Shown: positions 8,613 through 16,708 of the stretch, piece by piece
Layout of the letters: every line of letters begins with the position of its first letter
Position numbering within the stretch: the first letter of the stretch is position 1
NCBI RefSeq assembly: GCF_900112245.1
Contig: NZ_FOYX01000002.1
Span: 682,001-746,000, forward strand
Source: Maribacter stanieri
GTDB lineage: Bacteria; Bacteroidota; Bacteroidia; Flavobacteriales; Flavobacteriaceae
Direction of reading: 5' to 3'
Length of the DNA: 64,000 nt
Notes under the pieces: generated by a model
Seen by the model: only the letters and a program-made list of their open reading frames with translations
What the model was told of the DNA's origin: nothing
Databases searched by the model: none
Made by a program: the position numbers and the translations under genes

Positions 8613-10706
8613 GTGAGTAAAGCTATTTATATTGTCACCACTGAACCCAATAGTGGAAAATCAATTGTCTCATTGGGCCTTATGCAACTCTTATTGGGCA
8701 AGACAGCAAAAGTTGGCTATTTCAGACCTATTATTGACGACGTTGCAAATGGAAAAATCGACAATCATATTGATACGGTTTTGAGCTACTTTAATGTAGA
8801 TATGAAGCCAGAGGAGGCATACGCATATACGCGTAGTCAAGTGGTACAATTAAAAAACCAGGATAAAGACGATGAAATTGTTGGTCATATCATTCATAAG
8901 TACAAAACCATTGAAAATAGGTTCGATTTTGTATTAGTTGAAGGAACAGATTTTTCTGGAGAAGGAGCCATTATTGAATGGGACATCAACGTACTCATAG
9001 CTAAGAATTTAGGTATTCCAGCGGTTATTCTTGCAAGCGGAAAAGGCAAAACATTAGATGAATTATTAGGCAATTTGTACATGGCCTACGATTCATTTAT
9101 GGAGAAAGGCGTTGAAGTTTTATTGATTATCGCCAATAAAGTTCAGCCAGAAAATTTGGATATCGTTTCTAACGGATTAAAAGAAAAATTACCTAATAAT
9201 GTATTAGTAGGGACCATTCCAACTAATAGCATATTAGGTAGTCCTACGGTAAAAGAAATAGCTCAAGAGTTGGATGCTAAAATTCTTTTTGGTGAAGATT
9301 ACGTGAATAATCAAGTAGCCGGTTTTAGTGTTGGTGCAATGCAATTACGTAATTACATTACCCATTTAAAAGAAGATAGTTTAGTTATTACCCCAGGTGA
9401 TAGAGCAGATATTATTCTAGGCGCGTTACAAGCCAATATCTCTACTAATTATCCAAAACTTTCAGGTATTGTTCTTACGGGCGGCCTACTTCCTGAAGAA
9501 TCTATCACAAAACTAATTGAAGGACTTTCAGATATAATTCCAATACTTTCGGTTGCCGGCGGTACATTTTCCGTAACCAATAGAATTGGCACCATTAGAC
9601 CTCGTATTTATGCGGATAATAAAGAGAAAATAGTTACCTCTATTCAAGAGTTTGAAAAGCATATTCCTACTAAAGAATTAGCAGAACGCTTAATTACATT
9701 TAAGGCAAAGGGAATTACCCCTAGAATGTTTCAATATAACCTTCTTCAAAAAGCTAAGTCCACAAAAAAACATATTGTTTTGCCTGAAGGGTTAGATGAA
9801 CGTATCCTTTTAGCCACAAAAAAACTAATTGATGCTGATGCCGTATCCATCACCTTGTTAGGTTACAAGGAACAGATTAAAGCTAAAATAATGGAATTGG
9901 ATATCGATTTGGATATTGATTCTATAACTATTATTGATCCTACTACATCTAATCAATTTATTGAATATGCCACCACGTTATTTGAACTAAGAAAACATAA
10001 AAATGTCAATTTAGCCATGGCTAAAGATTTAATGGAAGATGTTTCTTATTATGGTACAATGATGGTGTACAAAGGTCATGCAGACGGCATGGTGTCTGGC
10101 GCAGTGCATACTACCCAACACACGATTCGACCAGCACTTCAATTCATTAAAACTAGACCAGATGTTTCAATAGTTTCTTCCATTTTCTTTATGTGTTTAC
10201 CTAATAGGGTAACTGTTTTTGGAGATTGTGCCATTAATCCTAACCCAACAGCAGAACAATTATCTGAAATTGCTATTTCCTCTGCCGCAACAAGCGCAGC
10301 TTTTGGTATTGAGCCAAAAATAGCCATGTTATCTTATTCATCTGGTGCTTCCGGAGTTGGTGAAGATGTAGATAGGGTACGTAAAGCCACCGAAATAATT
10401 AAAGAAAAAAGACCTGACCTTAAAGTAGAAGGTCCTATTCAATATGATGCCGCGGTTGATGCTAAAGTAGGACTAAGTAAATTACCAGATTCTGAAGTAG
10501 CCGGACAGGCAAGTGTATTCATATTCCCTGATTTAAATACAGGTAATAATACCTACAAAGCTGTACAACGTGAAACCGGAGCTTTGGCAATAGGTCCAAT
10601 GTTACAAGGGCTAAACAAACCCGTTAACGATTTAAGTCGTGGTTGCACCGTAGATGATATTTTTAACACCGTAATTATAACTGCAATACAAGCACAAGGA
10701 TTTTAA
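8613..10706 (+). CDS. pta: Phosphate acetyltransferase (long, multidomain form)
   Basis: This 697-residue enzyme converts acetyl-CoA and phosphate to acetyl phosphate and CoA in the cytoplasm. The N-terminal part is a P-loop BioD-like domain (TTEPNSGKS at about 9-17), the middle is a DRTGG-type domain (about 215-330), and the C-terminal catalytic PTA domain runs from about 375 to the end (HIVLPEGLDERIL, then SGAVHTTQHTIRPALQ and SYSSGASGVGEDVDRV). The length matches the long Pta of E. coli type. The start is a GTG at 8613 (MSKAIYIVTTEP), since no ATG lies at the right place. ackA follows after 10 bases, so the pair forms an operon for acetate production with ATP gain, or for acetate uptake in reverse. 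Confidence 0.96.
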   Translation: MSKAIYIVTTEPNSGKSIVSLGLMQLLLGKTAKVGYFRPIIDDVANGKIDNHIDTVLSYFNVDMKPEEAYAYTRSQVVQLKNQDKDDEIVGHIIHKYKTIENRFDFVLVEGTDFSGEGAIIEWDINVLIAKNLGIPAVILASGKGKTLDELLGNLYMAYDSFMEKGVEVLLIIANKVQPENLDIVSNGLKEKLPNNVLVGTIPTNSILGSPTVKEIAQELDAKILFGEDYVNNQVAGFSVGAMQLRNYITHLKEDSLVITPGDRADIILGALQANISTNYPKLSGIVLTGGLLPEESITKLIEGLSDIIPILSVAGGTFSVTNRIGTIRPRIYADNKEKIVTSIQEFEKHIPTKELAERLITFKAKGITPRMFQYNLLQKAKSTKKHIVLPEGLDERILLATKKLIDADAVSITLLGYKEQIKAKIMELDIDLDIDSITIIDPTTSNQFIEYATTLFELRKHKNVNLAMAKDLMEDVSYYGTMMVYKGHADGMVSGAVHTTQHTIRPALQFIKTRPDVSIVSSIFFMCLPNRVTVFGDCAINPNPTAEQLSEIAISSAATSAAFGIEPKIAMLSYSSGASGVGEDVDRVRKATEIIKEKRPDLKVEGPIQYDAAVDAKVGLSKLPDSEVAGQASVFIFPDLNTGNNTYKAVQRETGALAIGPMLQGLNKPVNDLSRGCTVDDIFNTVIITAIQAQGF

Positions 10707-10716
10707 ACCAATTTTC

Positions 10717-11901
10717 ATGAATATTTTAATTATCAATTCCGGTAGTTCTTCTATAAAATATCAACTTTTAGAAATGCCTTCGGCAAAGATTATTTGTCTT
10801 GGATCAATAGAACGTATTGGGAGTAAAGAAGCTATTTCATCCTATAAAACAGACCACGTTAAAATTGAGAAAATTTATGAAATTAAAGATCATAAAGCGG
10901 GCTTAAAACGAATTACGTCCCTTCTACTCGATAGTGAAAAAGGGGTAATAAAAAGTACAGATGATATTGATGCTATTGGGCATCGTGTTGTACATGGCGG
11001 TAGTAGCTACACAAAAACTACTTTAATAAATGAGGAAGTAAAGAACAAGATTAAAAACCTTTCTCCTCTAGCTCCATTGCATAACCCCGCTAATTTAGAA
11101 GGTATATTAATGGCTGAGGAAATATTTAATACCTCTAAGCAATTTGTTGTTTTTGACACCGCTTTTCATGGAACAATTCCCGTTAAAGCAAAACAATATG
11201 CAATACCAGGGGAATTGTATAAAGAAAAAGGAATTCAGGCTTACGGATTTCATGGTACCAGCCATAAATATGTATCTGAAAAAGCTATAGAATATCTAAA
11301 ACTCAAAAAATCAAAGCTCATATCGATTCACTTAGGAAATGGATGCAGCATAACCGCAATTAAAGACGGAAAAAGTTTAGATCATAGTATGGGCTTTGCT
11401 CCTTCTAACGGACTTGTGATGGGTACCAGAAGTGGAGATATTGACCATTCTATCATTTTTTACATGGTAGACACTTTAGGCTATAGCATAGATGATGTTA
11501 AGGAACTCTTGAATAAAAAGAGTGGTATGCTAGGTCTTACAGGTTATAATGATTTACGTGATATTGAAAGCGAGGCTAGTAAAGGTAACAATGAATGTAT
11601 TATTGCTTTAGAAATGAATGCTTACCGCATTAAAAAATATATTGGAGCTTATACAGCTATTATGAACGGTTTAGATGCTATAATTTTTACAGCAGGTATC
11701 GGTGAAAATTCAAGCTTAATGCGTCAATTAGTTTGTAAGGATATGAGCTATTTCAATATTCATTTAGATGATGCTAAAAATGATTTAAGATCATCTACAA
11801 TTCGTGAAATAAATACAGAGAATTCTAAAGTAAAAATATTGGTGATTCCAACTAACGAAGAATTAGAGATTGCAAAGCAAGTTTATAATTTAATAGCCTA
11901 A
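10717..11901 (+). CDS. ackA: Acetate kinase
   Basis: The 394-residue protein transfers phosphate between acetyl phosphate and ADP. It has the N-terminal ASKHA motif NSGSSSIKYQLL, the central HRVVHGG, the catalytic region FDTAFHGTIP, HLGNGCSITAI, and the C-terminal FTAGIGENSSL phosphate-binding motif. The length is that of the family (about 395-400). It is encoded directly after pta (10 bases) and completes the acetyl-CoA-acetate branch. Nothing appears to be missing. Confidence 0.97.
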   Translation: MNILIINSGSSSIKYQLLEMPSAKIICLGSIERIGSKEAISSYKTDHVKIEKIYEIKDHKAGLKRITSLLLDSEKGVIKSTDDIDAIGHRVVHGGSSYTKTTLINEEVKNKIKNLSPLAPLHNPANLEGILMAEEIFNTSKQFVVFDTAFHGTIPVKAKQYAIPGELYKEKGIQAYGFHGTSHKYVSEKAIEYLKLKKSKLISIHLGNGCSITAIKDGKSLDHSMGFAPSNGLVMGTRSGDIDHSIIFYMVDTLGYSIDDVKELLNKKSGMLGLTGYNDLRDIESEASKGNNECIIALEMNAYRIKKYIGAYTAIMNGLDAIIFTAGIGENSSLMRQLVCKDMSYFNIHLDDAKNDLRSSTIREINTENSKVKILVIPTNEELEIAKQVYNLIA

Positions 11902-11993
11902 ATACCACTAAAATTATCTTTTCGGGTACCATTATTTCACCTCTATTCTTAGGCTTGTCATCAGGTCTATGACACCACAATCATTCTCATAAA

Positions 11994-12022
11994 CAGCAAT
12001 TTACCTAAAACATAAATTGCTG
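11994..12022 (+). repeat. Perfect 10-bp inverted repeat between ackA and the YtxH gene
   Basis: CAGCAATTTA (11994-12003) and TAAATTGCTG (12013-12022) flank a 9-base A-rich loop, 92 bases after the ackA stop. There is no T-run directly after it on the plus strand. It could be a factor-assisted terminator of pta-ackA or an RNA structure upstream of the next operon. Confidence 0.45.
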
Positions 12023-12068
12023 AATATGATGTATGTCATATCCAAATCGTTTTTTAGTACTTAAATTT

Positions 12069-12092
12069 ATTATGGAATTAGAATTTCATAAT
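12069..12092 (+). promoter_or_regulatory. Palindrome in the leader of the YtxH operon
   Basis: ATTATGGAATT and AATTTCATAAT lie back to back with two bases (AG) between them, 17 bases before the ATG at 12110. Ten of eleven positions pair exactly and the last is a G-T pair. The compact two-fold symmetry and the position suggest either an operator or a hairpin that covers the translation start region. This is a guess from position only. Confidence 0.35.
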
Positions 12093-12109
12093 AACTAAAA
12101 ACAAATATC

Positions 12110-12439
12110 ATGCAAAACGATAGTGGAAATGTATTACTAGCTCTTTTAACCGGAGCTGCAATTGGTGCAGGTATAGGTATTCTCTATGCTCCAGAAAAAG
12201 GCATTGAAACCCGTCATAAAATCAAAAGAAAAGTAGAAGATACTAGTCATGATTTAGCTGAACGTGTTTCACATGCAAAAGATGAACTTACTAAAACAGC
12301 AAATGAAAAGAAGGATGCTTTTGACAGAAAACTAGATGAAGCTATTTCTACTATGAGCTATAAAGCGGATGATATTATTGACAAGTTAGAACGTAAACTT
12401 GAAGATTTGAAAGCTAAGAATGCTCAACTAAACAAATAA
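12110..12439 (+). CDS. YtxH-domain protein
   Basis: This 109-residue protein has the YtxH layout: one N-terminal glycine-rich membrane segment (LLALLTGAAIGAGIGILYAPEKG, residues about 9-31) and then an amphipathic, highly charged helix to the end with heptad-like spacing. Family members are small membrane-anchored proteins often induced by general or envelope stress, and no enzyme activity is known. Three same-strand genes (this one, the holin-like gene 3 bases later and the 85-residue gene 2 bases after that) form a tight operon, as commonly seen in Flavobacteriia. Confidence 0.82.
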   Translation: MQNDSGNVLLALLTGAAIGAGIGILYAPEKGIETRHKIKRKVEDTSHDLAERVSHAKDELTKTANEKKDAFDRKLDEAISTMSYKADDIIDKLERKLEDLKAKNAQLNK

Positions 12440-12442
12440 GCC

Positions 12443-12787
12443 ATGGCTTTTGAAGAATTGAAAAATGACCTCATGGGGCTAAAAACCGAAGTGGGGTCAT
12501 ATATTGAACATAGCGATGAATACTATAGGCTTAAAATTTTTAAAGTCCTATCAAAGAATATCACAGGTTTACTAAAATTTATTCTAATTGGCGTAAGCTC
12601 ACTTTTTGCATTGCTTTTTGTTTCATTCGCAGCATGTCTATGGCTTTCCGAGGTATTGAACAGTTATTTTAGCGGGTTTATACTAGTAGCTGGCTTTTAT
12701 ATTCTTATCGCTATACTACTCTATCTTTTTAGAGAACAGCTTAATAGACCCGTACTTAAAAAATTATCTAAATATTATTTTGACTGA
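12443..12787 (+). CDS. Holin-like (DUF1469/phage-holin superfamily) small membrane protein
   Basis: The 114-residue product has a charged N-terminal helix (residues 1-35), two predicted membrane helices (about 45-68, LKFILIGVSSLFALLFVSFAA, and about 76-97, GFILVAGFYILIAILLYLF) and a short basic tail. This is the pattern of the chromosomal phage-holin/DUF1469 family that almost always follows YtxH genes. The name does not imply lysis. A role in envelope stability under stress is inferred from the neighbours only. Confidence 0.75.
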   Translation: MAFEELKNDLMGLKTEVGSYIEHSDEYYRLKIFKVLSKNITGLLKFILIGVSSLFALLFVSFAACLWLSEVLNSYFSGFILVAGFYILIAILLYLFREQLNRPVLKKLSKYYFD

Positions 12788-12789
12788 TT

Positions 12790-13047
12790 ATGAGTAATCA
12801 ATACCATTCTTTTAAAGAAATAGATGAGCGATTGAAGGTTCTTAATCTAAGGCGTCAAATTGACGAAGAGAGCATTAAACTACAATTCAATCAAACCAAA
12901 ACTGATCTAGTTCCACGTCAAATAAGACAAGGTCTAGGAATCAATTTTTCTCAAAACAAAACTGTAAAAAGTTTGTTAATCACTTTCCTATCAGGTAAAG
13001 CACTAGATTTTATTCGTAGCAAACGAAAGCATAAAAATGAAGATTAG
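12790..13047 (+). CDS. Small hypothetical protein, third gene of the YtxH operon
   Basis: This 85-residue protein begins FKEIDERLKVLNLRRQIDEE, a charged helix, and has a moderately hydrophobic C-terminal third (KSLLITFLSGKALDFI) followed by a basic tail. From memory it resembles small DUF6327-like proteins that accompany YtxH and holin-like genes in flavobacteria. I cannot confirm that by search. It starts 2 bases after the preceding stop, and a hairpin terminator follows it. No function is known to me. Confidence 0.6.
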   Translation: MSNQYHSFKEIDERLKVLNLRRQIDEESIKLQFNQTKTDLVPRQIRQGLGINFSQNKTVKSLLITFLSGKALDFIRSKRKHKNED

Positions 13048-13052
13048 CATCT

Positions 13053-13086
13053 ATTCAGTATTTATTTATTACTGAATTTTTTTTTA
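13053..13086 (+). terminator. Intrinsic terminator of the YtxH operon
   Basis: An 8-bp stem ATTCAGTA (13053-13060) / TACTGAAT (13070-13077) with a 9-base loop is followed at once by a run of nine T. It lies 6 bases after the stop of the last operon gene. Confidence 0.75.
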
Positions 13087-13217
13087 TTAAAAAACTGATA
13101 ATTTTAAAACAGGAAGATTGAAAAATCTAGGGAAATAATTCTCTTGAGAAATTCTATCCTTTATATTCCATTTATTCTAAAGGTTAATATAAAATAGATT
13201 AGTTAGTGACAGTATAT

Positions 13218-14315
13218 TTACTCAACCTTGTCTAAGCTCGAAGTTTTAATTAGTATAAATTCGCTGATATTCGTTGTATCTATAGCTCCAACAAGCAGAC
13301 CGTTTTCCACTACTGGGTAAAAATTATTCTTTTCTTTACCTATCATTTCCAATACTTTACTAATTTTCATTGAAACATCTACGGTCTTAAATTTTCTCTG
13401 CATAATATCACCAACTATCATTGATGGTGTCTTTGCATTTTTAATAACATCTTTTTGGGTCAGAACACCTATAATTTTCTCGTTCTCTACTACTACAAAG
13501 TCCTTTTCATTACCTGCTAGTAGAATAGTAATTACTTCTTCTACACTATTGTTAGCTTGTAATTTTGTGATATTAGTTAGTGTAGCCTCTTTTACCAAAT
13601 GTCCTTTTAGCAAATCTCCCTGTTTTACCATTTGATTCTCACCGTATGCACCAAGAAATATAAAAAGAGCAATTAAAATTAAAAAGGGATTAAAAAATAG
13701 ACCTAGTACGAAAAACACAAAGGCTAAACCTTGTCCAATACTTGCAGCAATATCAGTAGCAGAAACACGACCGAGTTTAAAAGACAAAAGTGCACGTAAA
13801 ACGCGACCTCCATCCATCGGAAAAGCAGGAATTAAATTAAAAACTACCAACATTACATTGGCTACAAAAAGGTAAAATAAAAAGTTTTGAAATGTTGCCT
13901 CATAAAGCATCTCCTCTAGGACTATTGAATCGAAATTGAAATAACTTCGTACAGGTACAACTAAAAAGAGCAACAAAGCAATAACCACATTTACCGCCGG
14001 ACCTGCCAATGCTATTAATAATTCTTGAGCAGGTTTTTCTGGCATTTTTTCCAATGTTGCTACTCCACCAATTGGCAATAACAAAATATTCTTGGTATTT
14101 ATACCAAACTTCTTTGCAGTCAAGGCATGCCCTAGTTCATGAAGTACCACACAAAAGAAAAGGACTAAAATAAGTGCTTCATTTAAAAGAATTCTATTTA
14201 GACCACTACCCTTCTGTATTTCTAGAAATGCTACCCAAATAAGTAACAGCGTAAATGTCCAGTGAACTTCTATATCAATGCCTGAAATTTTTCCTATTCT
14301 GAAAACACCTTTCAT
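13218..14315 (-). CDS. Site-2 protease family membrane metalloprotease with CBS domains
   Basis: This is an M50-family intramembrane zinc protease of about 365 residues. The zinc motif HELGH is at about residue 58 ([16 protein letters not shown]), and the second conserved motif [17 protein letters not shown] lies near residue 160. Four to six membrane helices surround them. The last 130 residues contain two CBS repeats (for example [13 protein letters not shown] and [13 protein letters not shown]), which in this subfamily sense adenine nucleotides. I place the start at the ATG at 14315 ([19 protein letters not shown]), because the 20 residues before it in the longer frame are not family-like. 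Substrates are unknown. It is divergent from the pfkB-type gene, 100 bases away. Confidence 0.88.
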   Translation of the reverse strand: MKGVFRIGKISGIDIEVHWTFTLLLIWVAFLEIQKGSGLNRILLNEALILVLFFCVVLHELGHALTAKKFGINTKNILLLPIGGVATLEKMPEKPAQELLIALAGPAVNVVIALLLFLVVPVRSYFNFDSIVLEEMLYEATFQNFLFYLFVANVMLVVFNLIPAFPMDGGRVLRALLSFKLGRVSATDIAASIGQGLAFVFFVLGLFFNPFLILIALFIFLGAYGENQMVKQGDLLKGHLVKEATLTNITKLQANNSVEEVITILLAGNEKDFVVVENEKIIGVLTQKDVIKNAKTPSMIVGDIMQRKFKTVDVSMKISKVLEMIGKEKNNFYPVVENGLLVGAIDTTNISEFILIKTSSLDKVE

Positions 14316-14414
14316 GTCTATTAATTTTAAACTAAGGTATTTGAGAACATGGTTTTTACAAATGATATTTGTCATAGCAGTAGCTAATTCATCAAATTAT
14401 ATTTGATACAAATC

Positions 14415-15365
14415 ATGAATAATATTAGCATGAATAAAATTATAACTCTTACTGTAAATCCCGCTATTGATAAAAGTACCACTGTGCAAGGAATACGACC
14501 CAACAGCAAATTAAGATGTAACACCCCTGTATTTGAGCCTGGTGGCGGCGGAATTAATGTTTCAAGGGTAATTCAAGAATTAGGAGGTACATCTCTGTGT
14601 ATGTATTTGGCCGGTGGACCAACGGGAACACATCTGCAAAATCAACTAACAGATCTGAATATTGTACAGCAAGTAATACCTATTGATGGATGGGTACGTG
14701 AAAACCTTGCTGTTACCGATACCATGAATAACGAACAATATCGTTTTGGAATGCCAGGTCCTATAGTTCAAGAAAGTGAGTGGAAAAACACCTTAGTACA
14801 ATTAGACGCTATACTATCTGAAAATGATTTCTTGGTAGCAAGTGGAAGCCTTTCCCCAGGAATGCCAGCTGATTTCTTTGCACAAGTTTCTAAAATAGTA
14901 AAGAAGAATAAAGCCAAATATATCTTAGATACTTCAGGTGATGCTTTAATAAAGGGTGCTAATGAAGGAGTTTACCTTTTAAAACCTAATTTAGGTGAGT
15001 TAGCAACACTATGTGGACTTAATGAAATATCATATGTTGAACTTGAAATTGTCGCCAAGAATTTCATTAAGAACAACCCTTGTAAGATTTTAGTTATTTC
15101 AATGGGACCTAAAGGAGCAATGATAGTAGCAGATAATAAAATAGATTATATAAAAGCACCTATTGTCTTTCAAAAAAGTACCATTGGTGCAGGTGATAGT
15201 ATGGTGGCCGGTATGGTCTTAGCTTTAGCACTAGGTAAATCCATACATGAGATGGCTTCATTTGGTGTTGCTTGTGGTACTGCGGCCACAATGACCGAAG
15301 GCACACAACTATGCAAAGCAAAAGACGTAAAAGAGCTTAATAGATGGATTCTAGAGAACTCTTGA
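14415..15365 (+). CDS. PfkB-family sugar-phosphate kinase (1-phosphofructokinase/6-phosphofructokinase-2 type)
   Basis: The 316-residue protein has the ribokinase-fold markers of the hexose-phosphate subgroup: LTVNPAIDKS at the N-terminus, FEPGGGGINVSRVI for substrate binding and STIGAGDSMVAGMV with the catalytic Asp near the C-terminus. Enzymes of this subgroup phosphorylate fructose 6-phosphate, fructose 1-phosphate or tagatose 6-phosphate with ATP. The exact substrate cannot be chosen here. ATG codons at 14415 and 14430 are both possible starts, and the homology-like part begins at 14430. The gene faces away from the S2P gene and ends tail to tail with the efflux operon 37 bases later. Confidence 0.88.
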   Translation: MNNISMNKIITLTVNPAIDKSTTVQGIRPNSKLRCNTPVFEPGGGGINVSRVIQELGGTSLCMYLAGGPTGTHLQNQLTDLNIVQQVIPIDGWVRENLAVTDTMNNEQYRFGMPGPIVQESEWKNTLVQLDAILSENDFLVASGSLSPGMPADFFAQVSKIVKKNKAKYILDTSGDALIKGANEGVYLLKPNLGELATLCGLNEISYVELEIVAKNFIKNNPCKILVISMGPKGAMIVADNKIDYIKAPIVFQKSTIGAGDSMVAGMVLALALGKSIHEMASFGVACGTAATMTEGTQLCKAKDVKELNRWILENS

Positions 15366-15402
15366 ATGTTAAGTTTCTTTAAATATAACCTCTAGTGTTT
15401 TT

Positions 15403-16707
15403 CTAAACATCTAAATTACCAGATAATTGTTTTAAAATTATCTCCGATAATTTTGCTTGAAACTTAGCATTGCTAAAACGAACCTTGGCATTAATATAAT
15501 TTAATTGTGCGGTTCTAAACTCTAGAGTGGGTATGATACCAATTCTATATTTTTCAACAGTGATATCTAAGTTCTCCTTTGCAATTGCCTCATTGTTACC
15601 TTCTAGCTCAATAAGACTGATGTTCGTTAAATAGGTTTGATAAGTTGTATTCAAAAATGACAATAACTCTTGTTGCTGCTCTTCAATAGCAACTTCTGCA
15701 TTTTGTAATTCTAACTTGCTAATTTTTTCATTCCTATTTTGTTTGAAACCATCAAAAAGATTCAATGTAGCCCCAAAACCATAATTAAAACCTCTAGAAT
15801 TTGAACTAGTTGTAAAACCAAGACTAGATTCTGAACTTCCAAAATTATACCCGGTAGTTGCATAAATGGTAGGGTATCTTGCCGCACGTACTTGTTTTAG
15901 CTCCAACTCACTTATTCGTTTGCTAATACGTTCTGCATTCAATTCAGGATTATTGGTTACTACCTCCGTTTCCAAATTAGGCAATAGCAAACTATCATCT
16001 ACAAAAATTTCTGGTACAGCTATGAAATCTGTCTTTAAATCTCTTGCTAATTGTCTATTCAATTCAATCTTGGTATTGGCATACAATTCCTTTTGACGTT
16101 GCATCAATGTTTGATCCGTATTTAAATCTACTTGTGCATTTAGCACTTCTAATTTTGAAGCTTTACCAATTGTAAAACGGTTCTGAGCCAGTTCTACACG
16201 TTGTTTTGAAATTAGAATAGTACTATCTAAAGCAGATAATTGCTGTTGCTGTTGCACCAAGTCGTAATACGTTATCATCACCTCTCCTACCTTGGTAAGA
16301 ATCACCTGTTTCAATTCTTGCTCACCTAAATTTTGATTCTGCTTTAGTTGCTCATAATTAGCGAACATACTTAAGCCATCAAATAAAGTCCAGTCTAATG
16401 CTACACCATATGAAAGGTTATTATTCTTGGCATTGTCTTGTTCAACTTGCGAACCATCAGAGCGGGTTTGTGAAAGGTTTTGAACACTATTGGTATCATC
16501 AATACTAGCTTCTAAAGTTGGTAGCATACCCGCAAAACCAGGACTTACCGATAGAGAATCTATTTTTAGATTATTACCTGCGGTAATTATTTGATAATTA
16601 TTCTCAACTGCGGTTTTAACTGCATCTGTAATAGTAAGTACCTCTTGCCCAAAACAATTAAAGGCAATTAGACATACTATAATCGTTATGTATTTTAAAT
16701 TGTTCAT
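15403..16707 (-). CDS. TolC-family outer-membrane efflux channel
   Basis: This 434-residue secreted protein (signal peptide ending in CFGQ, residues 1-21) contains two copies of the outer-membrane efflux protein repeat with long alpha-helical hairpins, for example the motif FTIGKASKLEVLNAQVDLN and its second-half partner YRIGIIPTLEFRTAQLNY. It should form the trimeric channel of a tripartite pump. It is the last gene of a three-gene operon (adaptor, RND pump, channel) and begins 1 base after the pump stop codon. Confidence 0.92.
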   Translation of the reverse strand: MNNLKYITIIVCLIAFNCFGQEVLTITDAVKTAVENNYQIITAGNNLKIDSLSVSPGFAGMLPTLEASIDDTNSVQNLSQTRSDGSQVEQDNAKNNNLSYGVALDWTLFDGLSMFANYEQLKQNQNLGEQELKQVILTKVGEVMITYYDLVQQQQQLSALDSTILISKQRVELAQNRFTIGKASKLEVLNAQVDLNTDQTLMQRQKELYANTKIELNRQLARDLKTDFIAVPEIFVDDSLLLPNLETEVVTNNPELNAERISKRISELELKQVRAARYPTIYATTGYNFGSSESSLGFTTSSNSRGFNYGFGATLNLFDGFKQNRNEKISKLELQNAEVAIEEQQQELLSFLNTTYQTYLTNISLIELEGNNEAIAKENLDITVEKYRIGIIPTLEFRTAQLNYINAKVRFSNAKFQAKLSEIILKQLSGNLDV

Positions 16708-16708
16708 G

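Noticed and set aside
14316..14375. Longer N-terminus of the site-2 protease
   Set aside because: The family-like sequence begins at the ATG at 14315, and the extra residues are basic and unrelated.
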